Source of the DNA: a virus
Length of the DNA stretch: 23,157 nt
Reading direction: 5' to 3' (one strand)
Virus record (IMG/VR): IMGVR_UViG_3300017727_000170
Location: 1-23,157 of that record
A program made the translations under genes and the position numbers. The notes under the pieces were generated by a model that searched no databases, was not told the origin of the DNA, and was given only the letters and a program-made list of their open reading frames with translations. Shown piece by piece: positions 6,820 through 13,663 of this stretch (the stretch's first letter is position 1; every line of letters begins with the position of its first letter).

Positions 6820-7518
6820 GTGTCTATAGACAACTTTTTAAAGAAGATCGGTAATAGAGGTGGTATTGCTTCAAGCAATAACTTTGATGTGCATTTTTAT
6901 CTAACACCAGAACTTAAAAAAGCGTTGTCGTCATATTTTAAAGAAGAAGATATCAAAATTTTCTGTGATGAGGCACAGCTGCCAAATATTAGCACTGGAA
7001 CTGGATCAATTACTGGAAGATACTTAGGTGAGAGTCAAGTAAACTATGCAACCAGTCGTGTCTTCAGCACATTTCAATTAGGTTGGATGTTAACTGCTGA
7101 TCTACTTCCTCTGAAGTTCATTCAATCATGGAATGATTATATTTTTGGAGAGAATATGTTGTCACAAAAACCAGGAAGTGGACTTGAAAGTATGAGAACT
7201 ACTGATAGATTGAATGCAAAACGTCCAGTTCGACTAGCATACCCCGATGAATATAGATGTAACATAAGGATTACTAAAACTGAAATGGGTCCAGAAAGTA
7301 CACAAGAAAGAGCACCAATCAGTTATGTAATGGAAAACTGCTGGCCTGCAGAGGTTGATGCTGTTCCTCTCTCATATGGTAATACTCAAGTAGTTAAGTT
7401 CACAGCACAGTTCCAATATGAAAGACATTATGTTGTGATGAATGATACTACACAACAAACCTTTAAGCAGGTTGACACCCTCTATGATGAGAACGGACGA
7501 TATATTGGTGTAAGGTAG
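6820..7518 (+). CDS. gp54/gp19-type tail tube initiator or tube-fold protein
   Basis: A 232-aa protein with the GTG start MSIDNFLKKIGNRGG. Features of the gp19-like tube fold are present: FCDEAQLPNISTGTGSITGRYLGESQVNYATSRVF (~49-83), QLGWMLTADLLPLKFIQSWNDYIFG (~86-110), an internal DEYRCNIRITKTEM strand and the late VVKFTAQFQYERHYV strand (~200-214). The 'C..a.lP...i.t....g......A..r....f...f......lk.f..W.d.i' pattern is seen in T4 gp19, gp54 and gp48 relatives. Position beside the baseplate genes and away from the sheath genes favours a gp54-like baseplate cap role over the main tube protein, but this is inference. Confidence 0.7.
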   Translation: MSIDNFLKKIGNRGGIASSNNFDVHFYLTPELKKALSSYFKEEDIKIFCDEAQLPNISTGTGSITGRYLGESQVNYATSRVFSTFQLGWMLTADLLPLKFIQSWNDYIFGENMLSQKPGSGLESMRTTDRLNAKRPVRLAYPDEYRCNIRITKTEMGPESTQERAPISYVMENCWPAEVDAVPLSYGNTQVVKFTAQFQYERHYVVMNDTTQQTFKQVDTLYDENGRYIGVR

Positions 7519-7545
7519 GAAATTTGTAAACTCAATTCCATGAAA

Positions 7546-7564
7546 GTGGGAAAAAAATTCCCGC
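7546..7564 (+). other. Stem-loop after the tube gene, possible weak terminator
   Basis: GTGGGAA (7546-7552) pairs with TTCCCGC (7558-7564), giving 7 bp including one G-U around an A5 loop. The following TAAATTTTG has only four consecutive Ts, so termination would be weak. It could instead protect the 3' end of the upstream transcript. It lies in the 98-nt gap between the tube gene and gp26. Confidence 0.4.
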
Positions 7565-7588
7565 TAAATTTTGATTAAAAAAGTCACA

Positions 7589-7596
7589 CTAAATAA
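7589..7596 (+). promoter_or_regulatory. Late promoter box upstream of gp26
   Basis: CTAAATAA, in the context CACTAAATAATA, lies 21 nt before the gp26 ATG. It matches the core TAAATA of T4 late promoters and sits just downstream of the stem-loop at 7546-7564, as expected for the start of a new late transcript. Confidence 0.5.
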
Positions 7597-7616
7597 TATT
7601 ACTGAACGAGCATATT

Positions 7617-8330
7617 ATGTCACTACCGAAGATTGGTTATCCTATTTCTAGTATTACTGTGCCTTCTACAGGCAAAAATATTAAAATTAGACCATTTACC
7701 GTAAAAGAAGAAAAGGTGCTTTTACTAGCATCAGAAGATGGGAACGAAGATGGAATTAAAGATGCAGTTATTGACCTTCTTCAAAACTGTATTACAAGTA
7801 GAGGAGTAAAAATTGAAAGTTTAGCATCTTTTGATTTAGAGTACATTTACTTAAAAATTAGATCTGTCTCTGTTGGAAGCACAGTAGAATTCGTTATTAC
7901 TTGTAGAGATGATGGTGAAACAACTACAACTGTAACAGTAGACCTTGAAAGTGTGGAAATTGAGTTCCCAGAAGGTCATGATAAAAAAATCATGCTTGGT
8001 GACAAGCTTGGATGTGTTATGAAGTATCCTGGAATTGATACTTTTGTTAATGTTTCGCTTTTAAAGAAATTTGAAGAAGATGATGTAATTGACTTCATTG
8101 CAGATTCTATCGATCAAATCTTTGATGAGGATGAAGTATTTGACAGCTCAACTACTACAAAGGAAGAGTTTAAGACATTTGTTGAAAATCTAACCAGAGA
8201 ACAATTCGATAAATTCTCTGAATTTTTTGCAACTGCACCAAAACTGTCTCATACATTCGAGGCAAAAAATCCAAAAACTGGTGTTGTTGATGAATATACA
8301 ATTGAGGGATTATCTAATTTTTTCGGGTAA
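7617..8330 (+). CDS. 26: gp26-like baseplate hub / tail assembly protein
   Basis: A 237-aa homolog of T4 gp26, the T4_baseplate family (PF12322). The family pattern is seen in the N-terminal LPKIGYPISSITVPSTGKNIKIRPFTVKEEKVLLLASE, where 'P....t.lPStg..i..rPf.vkEeK.LL.A.e' is diagnostic, and in CITSRGVKIESLASFDLEYIYLKIRSVSVG (~57-86). It is also seen in the ITCRDDGETTTTVTVDLESVEIEFPE segment. The C-terminal ~80 residues are acidic and helical. The last sense codons before the TAA form a TTTTTTC run followed by a stem (see the frameshift feature). Part of the product may therefore read on into the next small frame, giving 294 aa. In T4, gp26 acts in hub/baseplate assembly. Confidence 0.88.
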   Translation: MSLPKIGYPISSITVPSTGKNIKIRPFTVKEEKVLLLASEDGNEDGIKDAVIDLLQNCITSRGVKIESLASFDLEYIYLKIRSVSVGSTVEFVITCRDDGETTTTVTVDLESVEIEFPEGHDKKIMLGDKLGCVMKYPGIDTFVNVSLLKKFEEDDVIDFIADSIDQIFDEDEVFDSSTTTKEEFKTFVENLTREQFDKFSEFFATAPKLSHTFEAKNPKTGVVDEYTIEGLSNFFG

Positions 8331-8356
8331 GCCTCTTCCATATGTCCTTGGAGGGG
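8304..8356 (+). promoter_or_regulatory. Putative programmed -1 frameshift cassette (gp26 to downstream ORF)
   Basis: The elements occur in order. GAGGG (8304-8308) is an SD-like stimulator about 10 nt upstream of the slip site. The heptamer T_TTT_TTC (8318-8324) is in phase with the gp26 reading frame (codons TTT 8319-8321 and TTC 8322-8324), so both tRNAs can re-pair with TTT after a -1 slip. The gp26 stop TAA follows at 8328-8330. An 8-nt spacer then leads to a stem of C8333-A8340 with T8349-G8356 (8 pairs, two of them G-U) with an 8-nt loop. The shifted frame continues through CGG GTA AGC into the ORF ending at 8500. The layout matches classic bacterial and phage -1 signals; it has not been tested. 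Confidence 0.65.
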
Positions 8357-8500
8357 TACTATAAAACTAATTTTGCTTTGATTCAGCACCATAAATATAG
8401 CTTGACGGAAATTGAAAATTTAATGCCGTGGGAACGAGATGTTTACACTGCATTATTGCAACAATATCTTGACGAACTTAAAAAAGCACAAGAAAGCTAA
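8342..8500 (+). CDS. Small ORF after gp26, probably the frameshift extension of a tail assembly chaperone
   Basis: 52 aa from the ATG at 8342 (MSLEGYYKTNFALIQHHKYS), then LTEIENLMPWERDVYTALLQQYLDELKKAQES. It is in the -1 frame relative to gp26. If entered by frameshift, it adds 58 residues (from codon CGG 8324-8326) to the first 236 of gp26. The 'y.l.ei..mPw.e...y..ll..yl' pattern and location directly before the tape-measure gene match the second ORF of tail-assembly-chaperone pairs. T4 gp51 follows gp26 in T4 but is much larger (~249 aa), so this is not simply gp51. The internal ATG has only a weak, poorly spaced SD (GGGTAAG) and lies in the loop of the predicted stem, favouring the fusion. 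The stop overlaps the next start (TAATG). Confidence 0.7.
   Translation: MSLEGYYKTNFALIQHHKYSLTEIENLMPWERDVYTALLQQYLDELKKAQES
8391..8397 (+). promoter_or_regulatory. Late promoter box upstream of the tape-measure-like gene
   Basis: ATAAATA (context CCATAAATATAG) lies about 100 nt before the ATG at 8500, within the small post-gp26 ORF. The 7-of-8 match to TATAAATA suggests a second late transcript beginning just upstream of the large gene. Confidence 0.5.
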
Positions 8501-11500
8501 TGGCATCGGGATCTTACGCAATTAAAGGTTTACAACTTGCGGACATTAAAAGGGTCTTCAAGGTAAAAGCTAACAGACAGCAGGCAAGAGCAGGTGATGT
8601 AATTAAATTTACAATCACTGCTACTGGTGTTTCTGATAGAACTGTTAGATCTTACTATATTGAAGGGGTTGCTCCAGAGGATCTTGCTGACCAAAAAACA
8701 GGTGGATTGTTTTATCTAAGACAAGGAGAGGCAGAAGTTTATGTTCAAATTGCCCCAGATTATGATAATGATAAAGATGTAGAACTAGTATTTAATGTAG
8801 TTGATAGTAAATCAACTCTATTCAGAATTAAACGTCCTCCACAAGCAAAAGTCCTTATTAAAGGAGATGGAGAACCAAGTCAGGAAAGAGATAGAAAAAG
8901 ATTAAAGGATCAAAATAGAAAAAGAATCCAGCAAGGAAAGGATGGACAATTAACAAGACAAGATCCAATTCAGAGAGTTCGTGTCAGTGAACAGCAACAA
9001 AAAGCACTAAAATATGGAGTAAAACAACTACCTGGAATGCGTCAGAGGGCATTACCTGCTGGAAGACCAAGAGCACTGCCAGGAGTAAGAGCACCTAAGG
9101 CACTACCTCCAGTTGGTGGAATGCCTGCTAGTAGTCAAATTGTTGATATAACTCCTATTAGCAAAAGTGTACGTCCTATGGGTGGATCACTTGCTAGATC
9201 TGGTGGTGGAGCACTTGCTAGATCTGGTGGCGCAGGCGCAATGAGAGGTGTTAGAGCTCCTGGTGCGCTTGGTGTGGCAACTGCTGGAATGGAATTTGGC
9301 AGTAGAATGAGTTCTGGACAAAATGTAGTACAAGCTGGTGCTGGAACTGCTGCTTCTGTTGGTGGTGGAATTGCTGGTATGAAAGCAGGTGCTGCAGCAG
9401 GCGCTGCATTGGGATCTATTGTTCCTGGTATTGGAACTGCTATTGGTGGAATTTTAGGTGGTGTTCTTGGTGGTATGGGTGGATCCATGCTGGCATCTAA
9501 AGCAACAGATACAGTAACTGGTGCAAATCGTCAAGAATTTGCAGAAGGTGGACATATCATTCCTAAAATGACTGATATGCCATTCAATCTACCTGGATTG
9601 AAAGGATCTTTTAATGAACCTGGAAATCCAGAAATGCTTAGTATTACTCCATTGGATGATCCTTTAAAAGCAGCACAATCTATCTCTGGTATTGCAAGTG
9701 CAGCTGGTGGTATGCTCCCTGGTATGGGTATGCTTGGTGGTATTCTCCCTGGTATGGGTATGCTTGGTGGTATTGGTTCTGCCGTTGGTGGTGGTTTAAA
9801 AAATATCTTTGGTGGTAAAGAAAAGGAATATAAAGGTATTGCATCAGCAATTGGTGCAGAAATGGAAAAAAGAGGTATTGGTGATCCACTTGGTTTGAAA
9901 GGTGGTAAATCGTTTGGTAATAGTGTTAGAGACCTCTTAGACAAAATTCCTGGTATCAAAGATATCTTTGGTAAGCGTGATGGTAATACACAAGGTCAAC
10001 AACAGGGTACTTCTCCTGGTGGTGGACAGATGAGTAATGTTGCTGGAAGCACAGCAGAAAGAAATGCTGCAGCATTCTTATCTACCTTAGAAGGCACCAG
10101 TGGACAGAATGCTGCGGATGCTATGCAAGTAATGCTTAATAGAACTGCTGATGCACAAGCAGGTGGTTCTATGAGTGCATACGGATCTACTTTGTTTGAT
10201 CAAATTACAGGCAAAGAACAATTCTCACCATTCTCTGCAGCAATTTATGGAACTAGTGCTGATCCTGATGCTGCAGCAAAATATGGTCCACTAGCGCAGC
10301 AACTTGGATCTAGTCCAGAAGAAAGAAAGCAAAGATTATTACAGATTGCAGGACAACCAGATGGAATGCAGCAATTAGAAAAATTATTTAAGGGTGGATC
10401 TGCATCTGCTGCTGGAGAAGTCCTTAACGATTTTGCCACTGGTGGTTCTTTATCTCAAACAGCTGCTCAAGGTATTGGATCTAAGGTATCCTTCAGAGGA
10501 TATAGTCGAGGTTTACCAGCGGATCGTTTTAATAGAGGAACAGGTGGAAATTATTTCTTCGACAATTCTTCTACAGGTAAAGTAGGTTCACTTAGTGATG
10601 TTTCACAATCACCAGCAATGCAACAACCTCAAGGAGCAGGTCAAACTGTAGTTCTTGCTGGTGGAACAAATAGTGCTGGTGATCCTGTTGGAGCAGGAAG
10701 AGATATGATGAACTCTATTAAAAATCTCAAGGAGAAGGGATACAGAGTTGTTGTAGTTCCACCTAATCAAAAAGAATATCCAGCAGCTTATGGTGCAATT
10801 AAATCTGCTGCTAAAAATGAAGGTGCAATTGTAGAGGAAGGAACTTACGAAATTAGCGATCCTTTGCATCTTACATCACAATTTTCAAGTCAACTTAACT
10901 CTAAGTATGCTGGTGCTATCTTCATGGGAGATAGTAATGCTGCAAGAATTGCTGGAGATCGTGGTTTAAAAAATGTTAGAAGAGAAGGTGCTGGAACTGG
11001 TGAAATTTTACAGCAGGCACAAAAAATGCAAAGAGCACCTGCTGCTAATAATCAATTGAATCCAGGTGTACAGCAGATGAGTTACTCACCATCTGCTGCT
11101 GGTACACAAGCTGCATCAAATGCAGCGGTTCAACCACAAACACCAATGCAACCAACTGCTATGTTGGAGGGTGCTGGAACATTCGTTCAAGGTAATAGTG
11201 GAAGTTCTCGTGGACCTCACTTCCATATTGGACCAGAACAAGAATTATGGGGTAAACCAGAAGGTAAAGCAGAAGTAAGACGTGCATCATTTAAGATCGC
11301 AAAGGCTCTTATTAATAAAGGAGAACATTTCTCGTTTACAAATGCAAATATCAATATTGATCCTAATAATCCACCCGATGATGCAACATTGATGAAATAT
11401 GTTGAACAAGAACAAATAGCTCATGCTGGTAGAGATGGTGGTGGATCTTTTGGTGGTATAGATATTGCTGGAAAACCTGGATTACGATTGCCTCTTGGTG

Positions 11501-11976
11501 TTTCTAATTACAAAGAGTCATCTACAGGATTTGGAAATACTGCAACAATTGCTGGAACTAGAGCATTTGTTGCACATGGTATGACTGGATCTGGCAACAC
11601 TCCTGGTGCAAATGCTTTAGCACCTGGTGCTTCTCCTTCTAATGGTGTACAGTTGATGAGTAATACATCACCAGCAGCACCAGCAGGAAACCCTGAAGAT
11701 TTCTTCAAATTCGCATTTGGTGCTCAAGGAAGGGAAAGTTCATATACAGCACCACCAAACGCTGCACCAACTGCTCTATTAGAGGCATCTTCTAATACAG
11801 CGATGGCATCAGCAGGACCAAAAGTTGCTATTGTAAATAACCCAGTTTCAAATTCAGCCAACGTTAGTAATGGTGGTGGATCTCAATCTCAACAATCAAG
11901 TAGAGGTTCTGATATGTCTGATGCGGGATTACTAGCATATATGGCTAAACAAAGATTATTAACCTTAGGAGCTTGA
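8500..11976 (+). CDS. Tape-measure-like tail protein with SleB-, SGNH- and M23-like hydrolase motifs
   Basis: 1158 aa. Residues ~15-112 form an Ig/Calx-beta-like domain (KANRQQARAGDVIKFTIT). A basic linker follows (~128-155), then an Ala/Gly-rich hydrophobic region (~281-335, with GxxxG runs) and a Gly/Met repeat (~403-425). Residues ~518-690 look like a SleB/Hydrolase_2 cell-wall hydrolase: LSTLEG with candidate Glu531, DAMQVMLNR, GKEQFSPF, GGNYFFDN. Residues ~717-835 carry SGNH motifs in the order GGTN (721-724), DPLHLT (787-792), GDSN (810-813). Residues ~895-1030 carry M23-like motifs: GPHFH (905-909), GGIDIAG (D988), VAHG (H1026). Position after the gp26/chaperone locus, the hydrophobic central region and wall-hydrolase modules fit a tape measure that aids DNA entry. 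T4 gp29 is much shorter (590 aa), so orthology is uncertain. Confidence 0.7.
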   Translation: MASGSYAIKGLQLADIKRVFKVKANRQQARAGDVIKFTITATGVSDRTVRSYYIEGVAPEDLADQKTGGLFYLRQGEAEVYVQIAPDYDNDKDVELVFNVVDSKSTLFRIKRPPQAKVLIKGDGEPSQERDRKRLKDQNRKRIQQGKDGQLTRQDPIQRVRVSEQQQKALKYGVKQLPGMRQRALPAGRPRALPGVRAPKALPPVGGMPASSQIVDITPISKSVRPMGGSLARSGGGALARSGGAGAMRGVRAPGALGVATAGMEFGSRMSSGQNVVQAGAGTAASVGGGIAGMKAGAAAGAALGSIVPGIGTAIGGILGGVLGGMGGSMLASKATDTVTGANRQEFAEGGHIIPKMTDMPFNLPGLKGSFNEPGNPEMLSITPLDDPLKAAQSISGIASAAGGMLPGMGMLGGILPGMGMLGGIGSAVGGGLKNIFGGKEKEYKGIASAIGAEMEKRGIGDPLGLKGGKSFGNSVRDLLDKIPGIKDIFGKRDGNTQGQQQGTSPGGGQMSNVAGSTAERNAAAFLSTLEGTSGQNAADAMQVMLNRTADAQAGGSMSAYGSTLFDQITGKEQFSPFSAAIYGTSADPDAAAKYGPLAQQLGSSPEERKQRLLQIAGQPDGMQQLEKLFKGGSASAAGEVLNDFATGGSLSQTAAQGIGSKVSFRGYSRGLPADRFNRGTGGNYFFDNSSTGKVGSLSDVSQSPAMQQPQGAGQTVVLAGGTNSAGDPVGAGRDMMNSIKNLKEKGYRVVVVPPNQKEYPAAYGAIKSAAKNEGAIVEEGTYEISDPLHLTSQFSSQLNSKYAGAIFMGDSNAARIAGDRGLKNVRREGAGTGEILQQAQKMQRAPAANNQLNPGVQQMSYSPSAAGTQAASNAAVQPQTPMQPTAMLEGAGTFVQGNSGSSRGPHFHIGPEQELWGKPEGKAEVRRASFKIAKALINKGEHFSFTNANINIDPNNPPDDATLMKYVEQEQIAHAGRDGGGSFGGIDIAGKPGLRLPLGVSNYKESSTGFGNTATIAGTRAFVAHGMTGSGNTPGANALAPGASPSNGVQLMSNTSPAAPAGNPEDFFKFAFGAQGRESSYTAPPNAAPTALLEASSNTAMASAGPKVAIVNNPVSNSANVSNGGGSQSQQSSRGSDMSDAGLLAYMAKQRLLTLGA
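9706..9765 (+). repeat. Tandem 30-bp repeat in the tape-measure-like gene
   Basis: Two adjacent 30-nt copies (9706-9735 and 9736-9765) differ at one base and encode GGMLPGMGML and GGILPGMGML. A partial third copy follows (GGIG). This is a short coding minisatellite that could expand or contract in frame. Confidence 0.85.
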
Positions 11977-11977
11977 C

Positions 11978-13396
11978 ATGGCAGATAGTATTCAATCACC
12001 TCAGGATTTTATTCTAAAGAAAGCATCAATATTTCTTGCTGGTAACAAGAATCCTACTGATATATCTGGTATGATATACTCTATTAATTATTTTGAAAAT
12101 ATTACTAGTCCTTATGTTGCAGCAACGATGATTGTATCTGACAATGCTGGACTTCTCACAGGAAGTAAAGAAAAGAAAAGAGCTCCTTTACAAGGTTCTG
12201 AAAGAGTTGAACTTGTTATTAGACATTCATTTTCAGAAGAACCCACTGTCTATGTTTTTAGAGTTTGGAAAATTGCAAATAGAGTATCTTCAAACAAAAC
12301 TCAAGTGTATACTTTGGGATTGATTGCAGAAGAGGGATTGGTAAACGAAGCTTCGTTTATCTCTAGAACACTTTCTGGTAGATCTGAAAAAATTATTGAT
12401 GATGTATTATTAAAAGAAACATTAAAATCTGAAAAAGAATTTTTCAGTGAGGATACTTTGTTTGAACATAAGATGACAACATCCAGACATAGACCTTTTG
12501 ATATTGCTGCTACTCTTGCTCCTAAATCTGTGAGACAAGAATCAAATGGAACAGGGACAGCAAACAACTCTCAAGGTTCTACTAAGGAAAAAGTCGAAGG
12601 TAGTGCTGGATATTTTTTCTGGGAAACTAATAAAGGATATAACTTTTTCTCTGTAGATTATCTTTGTGACAATAAAAATGATAAGGTAACAACTTGGGGA
12701 CCATACATTGAACAACATGCTAATCTAACTGATGATGAAGATACTAGAGATAGAATACAGGAAGCAAGTTTTACATCTGATGTAGATTTGATGAAATCTC
12801 TCAGAGAAGGTAAGTATTCTACATTAGTAGTATTCTTTAATCACTCAACGGGTCAGTATGAGGAATATGTTTATAGTTTAGATGAATCTTATGATAAGAT
12901 GAAACACTTGGGTGGTCAAGAAAAAATGGAAGGTCTAAGAGTAACACAGGAAAAATTATCTGCGTTTCCAACTAGAACCATGAGCATTTATCTTGATCAT
13001 GAAAGTTTTTACAATAAAACTGGTATCGCATCGCCTAATGATACTGATGGATCTACAGATGCATCTAAATTTGCTGACTGGCAGAAGTTTTATGCAACTC
13101 AATCATTGACAAGATATAGCATGATGAGAAATCAAGCAGGTATTATTGTAGTTGCAGGTAATCCACTGATATGTGCAGGAGACAGGATTGATATCAGAAT
13201 CAGATCTAAGTTATCAGACAAAGAAATCGAGAAACAACCATTTGATCTTGAGACCAGTGGACTGTATCTGATAGAAGAAGTTAATCATAGATATATGACT
13301 ACAGCAGGAACAAATGGTGAGGTAACCACAACAATTAAGGTTATGCGTGACTCTTTTGGAATGAAAGATGAAGGATCCTTGCGAGATGAATCTTGA
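11978..13396 (+). CDS. 27: gp27-like baseplate hub protein
   Basis: A 472-aa protein with an AGGAG ribosome-binding site at 11967-11971. The N-terminal half shows the gp27/hub pattern: INYFENITSPYVAATMIVSDNAGLL (~35-59), GSERVELVIRHSF, and YTLGLIAEEGLVNEASFISRTLSG (~111-134). A central GYFFWETNKGYNFFSVDYL segment (~211-229) is typical of hub proteins. The C-terminal region has GNPLICAGDRIDIRI (~397-411) and SGLYLIEEVNHRY (~429-441), matching the second beta domain. In T4 a gp27 trimer forms the hub cylinder that joins gp5 to the tube. The neighbouring gp5-like and tape-measure-like genes support this. T4 gp27 is 391 aa, so this one is longer. Confidence 0.88.
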   Translation: MADSIQSPQDFILKKASIFLAGNKNPTDISGMIYSINYFENITSPYVAATMIVSDNAGLLTGSKEKKRAPLQGSERVELVIRHSFSEEPTVYVFRVWKIANRVSSNKTQVYTLGLIAEEGLVNEASFISRTLSGRSEKIIDDVLLKETLKSEKEFFSEDTLFEHKMTTSRHRPFDIAATLAPKSVRQESNGTGTANNSQGSTKEKVEGSAGYFFWETNKGYNFFSVDYLCDNKNDKVTTWGPYIEQHANLTDDEDTRDRIQEASFTSDVDLMKSLREGKYSTLVVFFNHSTGQYEEYVYSLDESYDKMKHLGGQEKMEGLRVTQEKLSAFPTRTMSIYLDHESFYNKTGIASPNDTDGSTDASKFADWQKFYATQSLTRYSMMRNQAGIIVVAGNPLICAGDRIDIRIRSKLSDKEIEKQPFDLETSGLYLIEEVNHRYMTTAGTNGEVTTTIKVMRDSFGMKDEGSLRDES

Positions 13397-13412
13397 TGTA
13401 GTATAATAAATA
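13379..13412 (+). promoter_or_regulatory. Overlapping sigma70-like and late promoter elements
   Basis: TATAAT (13402-13407) with a weak -35 TTGCGA (13379-13384) at 17-bp spacing overlaps a late box AATAAATA (13405-13412). They lie in the 39-nt gap between gp27 and the 75-aa gene. The late box is the stronger candidate, given the structural genes downstream. Confidence 0.45.
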
Positions 13413-13435
13413 CAGTATATAGAGTTAATTACTAT

Positions 13436-13663
13436 ATGGAAAGCATCGAGCAACATATTCAAAAAGATAAGGAAATCCTAGATAATCCTAGCCTTTCCCC
13501 ACAACAACGCCGTCATATTGAAGGCGAACTACATGAGTTAGAAGAGTATGTGGAACATCACAAGAAAGAGATTGATGAAGGAGATCATCACGATCCCACA
13601 TACATTGAGCTCTATTGTGATCAAAATCCATCGGAACCAGAATGCTTAGTGTATGAAGACTAA
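13436..13663 (+). CDS. Small acidic helical protein between gp27 and gp5-like genes
   Basis: A 75-aa protein beginning MESIEQHIQKDKEILDNPSL, with SPQQRRHIEGELHELEEYVEHHKKEI forming long helices (~21-46). The tail DPTYIELYCDQNPSEPECLVYED carries two cysteines. The pattern looks like a conserved cyanophage small protein found beside the hub genes. Possible roles include hub assembly chaperone, from its location only. It overlaps the next gene by 1 nt (TAATG). Confidence 0.75.
   Translation: MESIEQHIQKDKEILDNPSLSPQQRRHIEGELHELEEYVEHHKKEIDEGDHHDPTYIELYCDQNPSEPECLVYED

Noticed and set aside
9135-9959. Long (-) strand ORFs opposite the tape-measure-like gene (117 and 142 aa)
   Set aside because: Pro/Ala/Ile-rich translations are the mirror of Gly-rich codons on the other strand; no RBS or family signature.
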